From the NCBI GenBank assembly GCA_035252015.1, contig DATFDP010000212.1, positions 1 to 22,847 of the forward strand: a stretch of 22,847 nt of DNA, in the 5' to 3' direction. The notes under the pieces were generated by a model that worked only from the letters and a program-made list of their open reading frames with translations, made no database searches and was not told the DNA's origin. Numbering within the stretch: position 1 is the stretch's first letter; the number at the start of each line of letters is the position of its first letter. The DNA comes from JAICWP01 sp035252015 (GTDB taxonomy: Bacteria > Acidobacteriota > Terriglobia > Terriglobales > Acidobacteriaceae). Below, piece after piece: positions 1 to 8,445 of the stretch. The position numbers and the translations under genes are program-made.

Positions 1-101
1 TGAGTCCTTCGAGCACGGCGAAAGCCGTTCTGATTGCTGTAGAATCCGCCTAGAAGCTGCCCACCAACAGAGCTCGGGCGTGGCCGAATGGAGGCCGGAA
101 T

Positions 102-908
102 ATGATTTCTTTCCCGGTGATCGCCATTATCATCGTGGCCCTATACGTTCTCAGTTCCATCAAAATCCTCACCGAATATGAGCGCGGCGTAATCTTCCGC
201 CTGGGGCGCCTGCTGGAACGAGCCAAGGGTCCGGGCGTGATCCTGGTCTTCGCTCCTATTGACCGTATGGTGCGCATCTCGCTGCGCCAGGAAGCGCTGG
301 AAGTTCCGCCGCAGGACATCATCACCCGCGACAACGTCACCCTGAAAGTGAACGCTGTCATCTTCCTGCGCGTGATTGATCCCCGCCGCGCGGTGGTGGA
401 AGTTTCTAATTACGTCTACCAGACTTCGCAGTTTGCCCAGACTACGTTGCGCTCGGTGCTGGGCGAGGTGGAGCTCGACGAACTACTGGCGCACCGGGAG
501 AAGATTAACCTGCGATTGCAGACCATCCTGGACCAGCACACTGATCCCTGGGGCGTAAAGGTGGCCAACGTGGAGGTCAAGCAGGTGGATCTGCCGGAGA
601 CGATGCTGCGGGCCATGGCCAAGCAGGCCGAAGCCGAACGCGAGAAGCGCTCCAAGATCATCCATGCCGAGGGCGAATTTTCCGCGGCACAGCGCCTGGT
701 GGATGCCTCAAGGCTGCTGGCCGAAGAGCCGGTCAGCGTGCAGCTGCGTTACCTGCAAACCCTGACTGAAATCGGTGTGGAAAAGAACACGACTGTAGTC
801 TTCCCGGTTCCCGTGGATGTGTTCAGCGGCATACACAAAGTTATTTCGAAAGTAGCAGGAGGCGGAGGCGGCGAGCCGGCCAAGGCGGCTGCCACCGGCA
901 CACCGTGA
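102..908 (+). CDS. Slipin family (SPFH/stomatin-like) membrane protein
   Basis: 268 residues. One N-terminal membrane segment (about residues 3-20) is followed directly by an SPFH/PHB domain (about 22-180), beginning with the typical stretch 'EYERGVIFRLGR' and continuing with 'VPPQDIITRDNVTLKVNAV'. A charged, Ala/Glu-rich helix follows (about 170-215, 'KQAEAEREKRSKIIHAEGE'), which drives oligomerisation in this family, and then a Gly/Ala-rich tail. Length is normal for bacterial slipins. Stomatin-like proteins form membrane-bound scaffolds and are often paired with an NfeD protease-like partner. None lies downstream, and the upstream side is outside the window. GAGG at 91-94 sits 7 nt before the ATG, which fixes the start. 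The stop overlaps the GTG of the next gene by 4 bases, suggesting co-translation. Family assignment is secure; the precise role is not. Confidence 0.93.
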   Translation: MISFPVIAIIIVALYVLSSIKILTEYERGVIFRLGRLLERAKGPGVILVFAPIDRMVRISLRQEALEVPPQDIITRDNVTLKVNAVIFLRVIDPRRAVVEVSNYVYQTSQFAQTTLRSVLGEVELDELLAHREKINLRLQTILDQHTDPWGVKVANVEVKQVDLPETMLRAMAKQAEAEREKRSKIIHAEGEFSAAQRLVDASRLLAEEPVSVQLRYLQTLTEIGVEKNTTVVFPVPVDVFSGIHKVISKVAGGGGGEPAKAAATGTP

Positions 909-1555
909 CGACTTACTGGCTGGACAAGAAGCGAGCGAGCGAGACAGGAGAACCACGTCGTATGGCGGCTTCGCAAGACACGGAAATTACCCTCGGCACC
1001 GGGCGCATGCTGGTTTTATTTTTTGGCCTGGTGGGGATCTGCGCATTATTTTTTGGTTTGGGTTTCTCGTTGGGAAAGAGCTCCAGCAGCAAGCCCGTTG
1101 CTGCCGCCGTAGAGCAGCAGCCAGCCAAAGCAGAAACCAAGCCAGCCGCCAAGACTAATGCCCCGGCTAAACCCAACGCCGGCGACCTGACTTTCTATCA
1201 GGCGGTGAAACAGAGCGATACCGACGCGCAGCCCGCACGTGCTTCGTCTGCTGCCGATAATTCCGATTCTCCTGTTGCGGCCGCCACCGCCGCGGGAGTG
1301 GCGTCACAGCCGCTGGTCGGCACTATTAATAACGGCTCCTACCTGGTACAGGTAGCCGCTGTCAGCAAGAAGGACGACGCCGAGGCTCTGCTTTCAGCAC
1401 TGAAGAGAAAATCCTATGCAGTGTTTATAGCCAGCAACGAGCCGCATGACCGGCTCTATCACGTACAGGTGGGTCCGTTTGGCAACGTGAAGGATGCTGA
1501 AGCGGCGCGCGCCAAGCTGGTGGCTGATGGCTATAATCCGATTCTGAAGAAGTAG
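905..1555 (+). CDS. SPOR-domain single-pass membrane protein
   Basis: 216 residues from the GTG that overlaps the slipin stop (GTGA). A transmembrane helix lies at about 34-54 ('LVLFFGLVGICALFFGLGF'). An Ala/Pro/Lys-rich low-complexity linker (about 60-135) follows, then a C-terminal SPOR domain (about 141-216: 'SYLVQVAAVSKKDDAEALL', 'YHVQVGPFGNVKDAEAARA'). SPOR domains bind denuded glycan strands of septal peptidoglycan, so the protein is probably a cytoplasm-anchored, periplasm-facing envelope or division factor. An internal ATG at 962 (residue 20), preceded by AGGAG at 946-950, is a credible alternative start and leaves the membrane helix and domain intact. Operon with the slipin is inferred from the overlap. 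Confidence 0.88.
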   Translation: MTTYWLDKKRASETGEPRRMAASQDTEITLGTGRMLVLFFGLVGICALFFGLGFSLGKSSSSKPVAAAVEQQPAKAETKPAAKTNAPAKPNAGDLTFYQAVKQSDTDAQPARASSAADNSDSPVAAATAAGVASQPLVGTINNGSYLVQVAAVSKKDDAEALLSALKRKSYAVFIASNEPHDRLYHVQVGPFGNVKDAEAARAKLVADGYNPILKK

Positions 1556-1585
1556 CCAACCGTCAGGCGCTGGCCCCAGAAGACC

Positions 1586-2740
1586 TTATCTCGCTATGGC
1601 ACCGTAAGAGAGGCGCGCGCGGGAATTGATTTGCTTGCGCAGTTCCTCCCAAATGGTGCTTGACATGGTCAGAAAGACCTTGACGACTTCCGGGTCAAAT
1701 TGCCGCCCCGACCACGCCTCGATTTCCTTTCGTGCAGCCTCAATGCTTTGCGCCGGACGATAAGGCCGGTCGGAGGTGATGGCATCCAGCGTGTCGGCGA
1801 CGGCAAAGATACGGGCCCCCAGCGGTATCTCTTTTCCCTTTAAGCCCCGCGGATAACCGGTGCCGTCGTATTTCTCCTGGTGGGCATAAACAATCTCCGC
1901 CGGTTCCTGAAGGAAAGGGATTTTTTTTAAAATCTGGTAGCCGTGGAAACAGTGCTCCTGCATCGTCTGAATTTCCTGAGCTTCCAGCTTTGCCGGTTTG
2001 CGCAGAATCTTGTCGGGAATGGCCATCTTGCCGATGTCGTGCAGGAACGCTCCGCGCGCAATAGTGCGCATCTCGTGGCTCTCGGAAGCAATGCCCATCT
2101 GCCGCGCAATCGCAATGGTAAAGGCGGTGACCCGGCGGGAGTGGCCCTCCGTCTCGGCATCTTTCAGGTCAAGTGCATCTCCCAGCGCCTCCAGCGTGAT
2201 GTCGTACGACTTCTCCAGGTCCAGGTTGAGTCGTTTCAGGTCCTGATTGGTTCGTTCCAGGTTTTGGTTTGCCTGCTCCAAGTGTCGATTCGCCAGGTTT
2301 AGCTCTCGGGTACGTTCCTCGACCAGGCCTTCCAGCCTGGTCTGATAGGCGCGGTTCTCCAGCTTGAGGCGGCGGTTCTCCAGCGCACGGCGCGCTGCCG
2401 CCAGCAGTTGCTCGCGCTCGAAAGGCTTCAGCAGGTAATCGTAGGCGCCGTCGCGAATGGCTTTTAGAGCCACGGATATGTCGTGCACTGCCGTGACCAT
2501 CACCACCGGCATGTCGGGATATTTTTCCTTGGTGCGCTCCAGCAGGCCAATACCGTCCAGCTCTGCCATCATCAGGTCAGACAGAATGAGTTCGAATTGG
2601 CCGCCGGAATCGAGAATGGCCAGCGCCTCCTTGCCCGAGCTGGCCTGCTGGCACTTGTAACCCGCTGAACCCAGCATTGAGGTCACCACCTCACGGATGG
2701 CCTCTTCGTCATCAACCACAAGAATGCGCTCGGTTGGCAT
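1586..2740 (-). CDS. Response regulator with HD-GYP c-di-GMP phosphodiesterase domain
   Basis: 384 residues. An N-terminal receiver (about 4-120) has the acidic pair D10/D11, phospho-acceptor D55 ('LILSDLMM'), T83 and K105 ('LLKPF'), so it looks phosphorylatable. A Leu/Asn/Glu-rich coiled coil (about 120-180) leads into an HD-GYP domain (about 180-365) with HD at H234-D235 ('FLHDIGKMAIPDK'), the GYP signature at 287-297 ('HQEKYDGTGYP') and a DxxDA motif at 316-320. HD-GYP enzymes linearise c-di-GMP to pGpG or GMP. The usual HHE is HQE here, a variant also found in the family that may change metal occupancy. The gene is divergent from the hybrid histidine kinase at 2838 with 97 bp between them, so that kinase is the likely phosphodonor (inference). 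It converges on the SPOR gene with only 30 bp between stops. Confidence 0.93.
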   Translation of the reverse strand: MPTERILVVDDEEAIREVVTSMLGSAGYKCQQASSGKEALAILDSGGQFELILSDLMMAELDGIGLLERTKEKYPDMPVVMVTAVHDISVALKAIRDGAYDYLLKPFEREQLLAAARRALENRRLKLENRAYQTRLEGLVEERTRELNLANRHLEQANQNLERTNQDLKRLNLDLEKSYDITLEALGDALDLKDAETEGHSRRVTAFTIAIARQMGIASESHEMRTIARGAFLHDIGKMAIPDKILRKPAKLEAQEIQTMQEHCFHGYQILKKIPFLQEPAEIVYAHQEKYDGTGYPRGLKGKEIPLGARIFAVADTLDAITSDRPYRPAQSIEAARKEIEAWSGRQFDPEVVKVFLTMSSTIWEELRKQINSRARLSYGAIAR

Positions 2741-2837
2741 ATGCCCAAGGTTAGGGGAAACGTCATTGTAGCGCAGTTCTTATGCAGGACCAGAAATAAC
2801 CGGTAGTAACCATGATTCCTTAAGTATTCCATGCTAT

Positions 2838-5800
2838 ATGTGCGGTACTGTTCCCGAATTCGGAAGCGAGTACAGGGAGGTGCGCCTGCCGCAGGGCGCT
2901 CAGCTCGTGGCTACGACTCTGCCAGCCGAGGCTTTTGCTGTCCTGGCTTTGCTGGCTGCCAGCCTACTTGTGTTCCGCACCTTCCGGGAGGGGTATTTCC
3001 TTACATGGATCGTAGGCTGGCTCGCGTATGTTACTTACCGCGTGCCAGTTATCCTCAGCCTGGGGGGAGTTTCCCCGCCCCGGGCGCTTGCCGACGCCTC
3101 GTTTATCCTCGCTATCTTTCTCCTCTCCAGTGCCGTGCTGCTCTACTCCGAGGCGCCCCGCCTGGTGCTTCCCAGCGCCACCGCAGCGGCGCTCACCGCC
3201 GTTACGGTGGTAATGAAGAACCTGTGGTGGCCGCACTCCAGCCTGCTCTCGTGGACCGTTATCGTTCTTATTCATCTGATTACGGCGGTCGCTGCCCTGC
3301 AGTTACTGCGCTACACATGGGCCCGGTGGGCGGCTGGACCCTGGATCCTGGCGCTGACTCTGGTACTGCTTCAGCCGAAAGGCAATGGAGTGGGCAGTCG
3401 CTTTCTTTCGGCGGCCGGCTTGCCCATTGATCTGTGGCTGGGGGTTAGCATGCTGATGATCGTCTTCGACGAGTCGCGGCTGCGCACGCTTCGCCTGGGC
3501 GTGGTCAACAATCTGGCCAGCGCGATTGCCCAGGCGCAGGACGCCAACTCCATGCTTCTGGTGGCCTTGCAGGAGCTGAAGCATTTAATGCGGGTACGGG
3601 CGGCATGGTTCCGGGTGCTCGAGGGCGAGCAGATGGTCCTCACCCAGCACGTCGGGCTGTCGTTGGATTTTCTGAAGGCCCATCGCTCGCGCCAGATGAA
3701 TGAAATTTTCACCCGCCTCCTGCATACCGGAGAACCTTCGGTGCAACGCGTGCGCGACACGGACGCGCCCACCCGCGAAACGCTGCGGCAACAAGGCTTC
3801 GAACATCTGCTGCTGGTTCCGGTGCGGGGCAAGAAGTCCGTGATCGGCGTGCTGGTACTGGCTGGGGCCAAGCATCGCTCCTACAGCGCCGATGATCTTG
3901 CGTTCCTGAAGTCCACCGCCAATCAGCTGGGCATTGCAGCGGAAAATCTGCGGCTGTTCGGCCAAATCCGGCGCTCGCAGCGGGAGTGGATCAGCACCTT
4001 CGATTCCATGGAAGATTTCATCCTGGTGCATGATTCGCAGAACCGCATCATGAAGGCGAACCGTGCGCTGCTGCGCCGCCTCGAACGCTCCCCGGCGGAG
4101 GTTATCAGCCGCAGCTGTGAAGAGGTGCTGCCCGGTGGATCGTCAGGCTGGCAGGGGTGTCCCTACTGCGGCCGTGGAAGAGACGATCTGGCGGAGGAGG
4201 CGGACCCCTGTTTTGGCGGCTTTTCGCTGGTGTCCACTTCTTCCTATGTATGGACGTCGTCCTACCGCGAAGAAGCCCGCCGGCAACTGGGCACCGTTCA
4301 CATCATCCGCGACACCACCGATCGGCGCACAGCGGAGGAAAACTACCGCCAGCTTTTCGAGCAAGTGCAGGAAGGGGTGTTCGTAGCCGACGCCGAGGGC
4401 AAACTGCTGGACTGCAACAATGCCCTGGTAGTCATGCTGGGGTACGAAAACCGGCAGGAGTTGCTGGCGCTCAGCGCCGATGCCCTCTACGCCTCTCCGG
4501 AACAGCGAAGCACCCTGCTAAAAGCTATTCAGACCCGCAGTTACGTGCGCAGCTTCGAAGTCCAACTGAAAAAGAAGGATGGGAGCACGCTCTCCGCCTC
4601 GGAAACCAGCTTTGCCACGCGCAACGAGGCGGGCGAGATTACGCGTTACCAAGGGTTCCTGCTCGACATGACCGAGAAGAAGCGCGCGGAGGATGAGATT
4701 CGCCGGCGCAACCTGGAATTGCACGCGCTCAACGCCATCGCGGTAGTCGCCACTCAGTCCTTCGACCTGGACGAGATACTTAACCTGACGCTGCGCCAGC
4801 TGGTGAATTTATTTGGGGCGGAGACTGGCTCCATCTACTTGAGTGACAACGGCTCCTGCACACTGCGGCGGCGAGCGGCCTGGGGCCACCGCAGCAGCAC
4901 CGCGATCCGCTCCGCCAGCACGGCCACCATGCCGGCCGAGTTCTGGCAGGGGCTGATCAGTTCGCGACGAGAGATGATCACGCAGAACGATCTTCCCGAT
5001 TTGCCGGCGGTCGCCTCCGATTTCGTCAGGGCTGAGGGGCTACGTTCCTGGATGTGGGTGATCCTGTGGAGCCAGGAACAGCCCATCGGAGTGCTGGGAG
5101 TCAGCAGCCGGAAAGAGCGCGAGTTTACCGCGACCGATGAAAAACTGATGGTCGCCATTGGGCGGCAATTGGCCACCACGATTGACAAGATTCGCTTGTA
5201 CGAAGAAACCACGCGCGCTTACGACGATCTGCGGCGTACTCAGGAGCAACTGCTGCAAAGCGAAAAGATGTCGGCCATTGGACAATTGATTGCCGGCGTG
5301 GCCCACGAACTCAACAACCCGCTGACCGCCATCCTGGGATATGCGCAGCTGCTGGAGAGCGAACCGATGGACGAGCGCTGCCTGGATTTTGTGCGTAAGC
5401 TGCTGAAGCAGGCGCAGCGCACCCATCGCCTGGTGCAGAACCTGCTTTCCTTTGCCCGACAGCGCACGCCGCAGAAGATTCCGGTGGACATTCGCCGCGT
5501 GGTGGAAGACAGCCTGGCCCTGCGAGACTATGACTTCAAGCGAGGCAACATCGTGGTGCAGCGTGAGGTTGCCGAGGAGCTGCCCGCCGTCACCGCCGAC
5601 CCCCACCAGCTGGAGCAGGTTTTCCTGAACATCATCAACAACGCGGTAGACGCCATGCTCGAAATGGAGCGGGGCGGCGTGCTTTCGATGCGGGTGTATG
5701 CCGAGAACGGCGCGGTGTGCGTGGAATTTCGCGACACCGGCCGCGGGATCGTCGATCCCAAGCGTATCTTTGATCCCTTCTACACCACCAAGCCGGTGGG

Positions 5801-6368
5801 CAAGGGCACCGGTTTGGGACTCAGCATTTGCTACGGCATTTTGAAAGAGCACGGAGGAGAGATCGAGGCCCGGAATGTACCCGAAGGCGGGGCGGCACTG
5901 CTGGTGCGCCTGCCGGCTGCCGGAAAGCCGCAGACCGTTCGCGAGCCCTCGCCCCCTCCGGCGCGCGAGCTCGTTCTTCACGGGCGCCTGCTGCTGGTGG
6001 ACGACGAAGAAGCGGTGCTTGAGTTTGAGCGCGAGGTGCTGGCGGGTGCGGGAGCAGAAGTAGTAACCGCCTCCGACCCGGAAAAGGCGCGCAATCTCCT
6101 GAACAGCGGCGGCTTTGACGCCGTGATACTCAACGGTTCCATGCCCAACGGATGGAGTGCGGTGCAGATCCATGGCTGGCTTGCCCAGCACCATCCCCGG
6201 ATTGTGGGCAAATTGCTTTTTGTTTTTTCTACTCTGGATGGGGAGACACAAACCTTTCTGGAGCAGAAGCGCATCTCTTACCTTGTCAAGCCATTCGATG
6301 TGGCCGACTTGATTGCCGGCAGCCGCAAACTGCTGCAGAAGGCAGCGATAGCCACAGCATCGTCCTAG
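2838..6368 (+). CDS. Multi-sensor hybrid histidine kinase (7TM-like, GAF, PAS, PAS, GAF, HisKA, HATPase, degenerate receiver)
   Basis: 1176 residues. About six to seven hydrophobic segments occupy residues 28-210. Then come a GAF domain (about 220-375), two PAS domains (about 380-495, containing CPYC, and about 500-620), a second GAF (about 640-790), a HisKA helix with phospho-acceptor H823 ('VAHELNNPL') and a HATPase domain with N-box 'NIINNAVDAM' (931-940), G1 'DTGRGI' (966-971) and G2 'GKGTGLGL' (988-995). A C-terminal receiver (about 1050-1170) keeps D1055/D1056 and the Lys of 'YLVKPFD', but the phospho-acceptor position is Asn1099 ('VILNGSMP'). Kinase activity is expected; phosphotransfer to its own receiver is not. 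The likely partner is the divergent HD-GYP regulator. No strong SD precedes the ATG, and GTG codons at 2880 or 2907 are possible starts. Confidence 0.93.
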   Translation: MCGTVPEFGSEYREVRLPQGAQLVATTLPAEAFAVLALLAASLLVFRTFREGYFLTWIVGWLAYVTYRVPVILSLGGVSPPRALADASFILAIFLLSSAVLLYSEAPRLVLPSATAAALTAVTVVMKNLWWPHSSLLSWTVIVLIHLITAVAALQLLRYTWARWAAGPWILALTLVLLQPKGNGVGSRFLSAAGLPIDLWLGVSMLMIVFDESRLRTLRLGVVNNLASAIAQAQDANSMLLVALQELKHLMRVRAAWFRVLEGEQMVLTQHVGLSLDFLKAHRSRQMNEIFTRLLHTGEPSVQRVRDTDAPTRETLRQQGFEHLLLVPVRGKKSVIGVLVLAGAKHRSYSADDLAFLKSTANQLGIAAENLRLFGQIRRSQREWISTFDSMEDFILVHDSQNRIMKANRALLRRLERSPAEVISRSCEEVLPGGSSGWQGCPYCGRGRDDLAEEADPCFGGFSLVSTSSYVWTSSYREEARRQLGTVHIIRDTTDRRTAEENYRQLFEQVQEGVFVADAEGKLLDCNNALVVMLGYENRQELLALSADALYASPEQRSTLLKAIQTRSYVRSFEVQLKKKDGSTLSASETSFATRNEAGEITRYQGFLLDMTEKKRAEDEIRRRNLELHALNAIAVVATQSFDLDEILNLTLRQLVNLFGAETGSIYLSDNGSCTLRRRAAWGHRSSTAIRSASTATMPAEFWQGLISSRREMITQNDLPDLPAVASDFVRAEGLRSWMWVILWSQEQPIGVLGVSSRKEREFTATDEKLMVAIGRQLATTIDKIRLYEETTRAYDDLRRTQEQLLQSEKMSAIGQLIAGVAHELNNPLTAILGYAQLLESEPMDERCLDFVRKLLKQAQRTHRLVQNLLSFARQRTPQKIPVDIRRVVEDSLALRDYDFKRGNIVVQREVAEELPAVTADPHQLEQVFLNIINNAVDAMLEMERGGVLSMRVYAENGAVCVEFRDTGRGIVDPKRIFDPFYTTKPVGKGTGLGLSICYGILKEHGGEIEARNVPEGGAALLVRLPAAGKPQTVREPSPPPARELVLHGRLLLVDDEEAVLEFEREVLAGAGAEVVTASDPEKARNLLNSGGFDAVILNGSMPNGWSAVQIHGWLAQHHPRIVGKLLFVFSTLDGETQTFLEQKRISYLVKPFDVADLIAGSRKLLQKAAIATASS

Positions 6369-6683
6369 CCGCCCAGCAGCACCCAGCTTCCATCTGTGGG
6401 TATTGTGGTACCAATATGTTCCCTTCCCGTGGCTTGCGTTGGGGATCTTAAATGTTTCCTGCTGTTTACAAGGCCGCGTCCCCCTCTTCCTTTTAAGCAA
6501 CATGAACCAGCGCAGGGCCCTGTAGCACGGAGTTTCCGGGGCAACTTTGTGCACTCGCAGGGTTTGAATTAATAACCGTTAAAGATATTTCCGGTGCGCC
6601 GAATGGCCGGGAACGTGCATAAGTACAAGGCGAGTTAGATGGAATAACGTTCAACCGCAATAGGTTTTATGGTAGGGGGAACA
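6369..6683. other. Intergenic region without a recognisable gene
   Basis: About 315 bases between the histidine kinase stop and the probable sigma-factor start. No reading frame here has coding character. The stretch 6563-6600 is AT-richer than its surroundings and may hold the promoter of the sigma-like gene, but no convincing -35/-10 pair can be named. No clear terminator hairpin follows the kinase. A short palindrome (TGGTACCA, about 6408-6415) is probably chance. Confidence 0.5.
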
Positions 6684-7205
6684 ATGGCAAGGGCTTTGGA
6701 TCAAGCAAAGATTACCGGGTTGGCGGCACATTTTCCCGTCACCGCCGAGCAATCCCTCGCACAGTATGAGAAAGCGTTCGAAGAGCACCGTCACCGGGTG
6801 TACGCGCTGGCTTTCTGGATGACCGACAGCGAAATCGCGGCGGAGGAAATCTCCTCCAACGTGTTTGCGCGCGCCTTCGCCAATGGCAGCATTCCCAGCG
6901 CGGAGACGGTAGACCGCATCCTGCTCAGCGAAATTCGTGACTTGATGCCCATCGGCGTTCTGCGGTTGAACATTGCCGCAACGACGGAAGTGGCCTCGGT
7001 ACGCGGGAATGTAAAGCGGGTGGATCTGGAACGCGCCGTGGTGCAATTGCCACCGACGGAGCGCATGATTTTCCTGCTGCACGACGTGGAGGCTTACGAC
7101 CATACCCGCATCTCCCGCACGCTGGGAGTGAGCGAGCAGGAATCACAGCTTGGATTGCATCAGGCGCGGTTGCGCTTGCGCCAGTTGCTGGCCTCCAAGT
7201 CATAG
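6684..7205 (+). CDS. ECF-like sigma-70 family sigma factor
   Basis: 173 residues from the ATG at 6684, preferred over the in-frame ATG at 6669 because TAGGGGGA lies just upstream of it. A region-2-like segment ('FEEHRHRVYALAFWMTDSE', then 'AAEEISSNVFARAF') resembles sigma region 2.1-2.4 but is weaker than classical ECF factors at the usual AED...Q/F..W positions. A region 4 helix-turn-helix follows ('QLPPTERMIFLLHDVEAYDH', 'ISRTLGVSEQESQLGLHQAR'), which would contact the -35 element. The linker is about 55 residues. No anti-sigma gene flanks it: the next gene is a molybdoenzyme beyond a terminator, so control must be by another route or by an unlinked partner. It is monocistronic judging from the terminator 23 nt after the stop. 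Sigma family membership is fairly secure; the regulon is unknown. Confidence 0.8.
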   Translation: MARALDQAKITGLAAHFPVTAEQSLAQYEKAFEEHRHRVYALAFWMTDSEIAAEEISSNVFARAFANGSIPSAETVDRILLSEIRDLMPIGVLRLNIAATTEVASVRGNVKRVDLERAVVQLPPTERMIFLLHDVEAYDHTRISRTLGVSEQESQLGLHQARLRLRQLLASKS

Positions 7206-7226
7206 TTTTAACCTGTAGTGTTCACC

Positions 7227-7260
7227 GAGGGCGCCTTCAGCAAGGCGCCCTTCGTGTTTT
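7227..7260 (+). terminator. Intrinsic terminator after the sigma-like gene
   Basis: GGGCGCCTT (7229-7237) pairs perfectly with AAGGCGCCC (7242-7250) around a CAGC loop, and A7228 pairs with T7251. A T-rich tract (TTCGTGTTTT, 7251-7260) follows. It lies 23 nt after the sigma-like stop and in the same orientation. Confidence 0.88.
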
Positions 7261-7358
7261 ACGGGTAGGATTATTGATCGTCGGCTATCGCTTTACCTAC
7301 CGAGAGCGGACGGTTTCTACCCTTTGCATCTCTGCGCCGCTGACCGCGTCTAAATCCT

Positions 7359-7970
7359 ATGCTCTTCGAAGGCAAGGAGCGAAAGCAGCGAGAGCAGGAA
7401 ATGCAGAAGGCGGGTCGCTTGCCTCCGGGCCAGGCCCTCACGCTCAAGTGGCCGGTCCTGCACTACGGATCTGTTCCTAAGTTCGATCCTGCTACATGGG
7501 ATTTTCGTGTTTCTGGGTTGGTAGAGAAGCCCGTCCGGCTCAGCTGGGATGAGTTCAACCACCTGCCGAGGGCTCAAATTACCAGCGACTTTCACTGCGT
7601 CACCCGCTGGAGCCGCTTCGACAACCGCTGGGAAGGTGTGTCATTTCGCGAAGTCCTGAGCCTGGTTAAATTACGGCCAGGCGCCGGTTTTGTGCTGGTG
7701 CACGCTGAGCAAGGGTACACCGCGAATGTGCCCCTGCCGGATCTCGACCGGGACGATGTACTCTTTGCGACCCACCACGATGGCCAGCCGCTGGCCCCCG
7801 AACACGGCTACCCGTTGCGGCTGATCGTCCCTCACCTCTATGCCTGGAAGTCCGTTAAGTGGGTGCGTGGAATCGAATTTCTCGACCGCGATGCCGCCGG
7901 CTTCTGGGAGCAAAATGGCTATCACATGTACGGCGACCCCTGGAAAGAACAGCGGTTCGATACAGACTGA
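7359..7970 (+). CDS. Sulfite-oxidase-like molybdopterin-dependent oxidoreductase
   Basis: 203 residues, forming one oxidoreductase molybdopterin-binding domain (about 30-195). C80 in 'DFHCVTRWS' is the expected cysteine ligand to molybdenum. Other family stretches are 'WDFRVSGLVEKPVRLSWDEF', 'RWEGVSFREVL' and 'HGYPLRLIVPHLYAWKSVKW'. There is no Tat or Sec signal, no haem domain and no dimerisation domain, so it should be a small cytoplasmic enzyme of the YedY/sulfite-oxidase-like group; the substrate cannot be told from sequence. No redox partner gene is adjacent. The start is uncertain: ATG 7359 lacks a good SD, whereas ATG 7401 (residue 15) follows GCAGGAA. Either start keeps the whole domain. 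Confidence 0.9.
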   Translation: MLFEGKERKQREQEMQKAGRLPPGQALTLKWPVLHYGSVPKFDPATWDFRVSGLVEKPVRLSWDEFNHLPRAQITSDFHCVTRWSRFDNRWEGVSFREVLSLVKLRPGAGFVLVHAEQGYTANVPLPDLDRDDVLFATHHDGQPLAPEHGYPLRLIVPHLYAWKSVKWVRGIEFLDRDAAGFWEQNGYHMYGDPWKEQRFDTD

Positions 7971-8056
7971 ACAGGAGTCAGGGATCGGCAATCAGGAGTC
8001 AGCAACGTCTGTAGGAAATGCACTTACGAATAAGCAGAGCACTGACCAGTGGGGGC

Positions 8057-8263
8057 TTACTGCACCGCTTCCAGGGACTCGGCGACGCGGTTCAGCGCGA
8101 TTTGAATGCGATCCAGCTCGCGTTGCGCGGCTTCGTTCCATTCCACCGCGCGTTGGAGATTTTCGCTCAGCCAGCGCAAAGTCTGCCGGCCACGGTCGGT
8201 GAGCAACAGCGCTCCCAGCCCGGCAATACCCAGGACCGCCAATGGCACGTACCACTTTCGCAT
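8057..8263 (-). CDS. Small single-pass membrane protein with amphipathic tail
   Basis: 68 residues from the ATG at 8263. The start is chosen because GAGGAGG lies 5 nt upstream on this strand, although an in-frame start at 8317 exists. One hydrophobic helix near the N-terminus (about 5-21, 'VPLAVLGIAGLGALLL') is followed by a charged helix (about 22-67) rich in Arg, Glu and Gln with heptad-like spacing ('RELDRIQIALNRVAESLEAV'). This resembles small membrane-anchored coiled-coil proteins. I do not recognise a family. It converges on the molybdoenzyme gene and is divergent from the glycine-zipper gene. Confidence 0.6.
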   Translation of the reverse strand: MRKWYVPLAVLGIAGLGALLLTDRGRQTLRWLSENLQRAVEWNEAAQRELDRIQIALNRVAESLEAVQ

Positions 8264-8445
8264 CCAGCCTCCTCGCCTGCTACTTAAAGCCTTACACAAG
8301 TATGGCACTGGTCGCAATGGTTAAAGGATAGGGGGAAATCCTCAAAAAGCCGAGAAAAACGTCTGCAACGGCAGCCACAAGCAGCCGAATGGTGGCAGAC
8401 CTCATCCAACGTTGACAGCAACTCACACAATTTTGAGGTCTGTAC

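Noticed and set aside
71..95. tRNA-Ser/Leu-like D-arm string (GTGGCCGAATGG) before the slipin gene
   Set aside because: No acceptor stem, anticodon arm or T-arm follows, and the slipin ATG starts at 102. The adjacent ACGGC-GAAA-GCCGT hairpin (15-28) is too short to call a feature.
5040..6554. 504-residue open frame on the minus strand
   Set aside because: It lies opposite the HisKA/HATPase/receiver part of the histidine kinase, whose motifs are unmistakable. The antisense translation is His/Gln/Arg-rich without domains, a typical shadow in G/C-rich DNA.
7972..8002. Two copies of CAGGAGTCAG, 21 bp apart, after the molybdoenzyme gene
   Set aside because: Only two short copies without a regular array; not a CRISPR and probably slippage debris.
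8412..8440. TTGACA as a -35 box for the glycine-zipper gene
   Set aside because: A perfect -35 hexamer, but the sequence 16-18 bp downstream (GAGGTC) is nothing like a -10 box and overlaps the ribosome-binding site.
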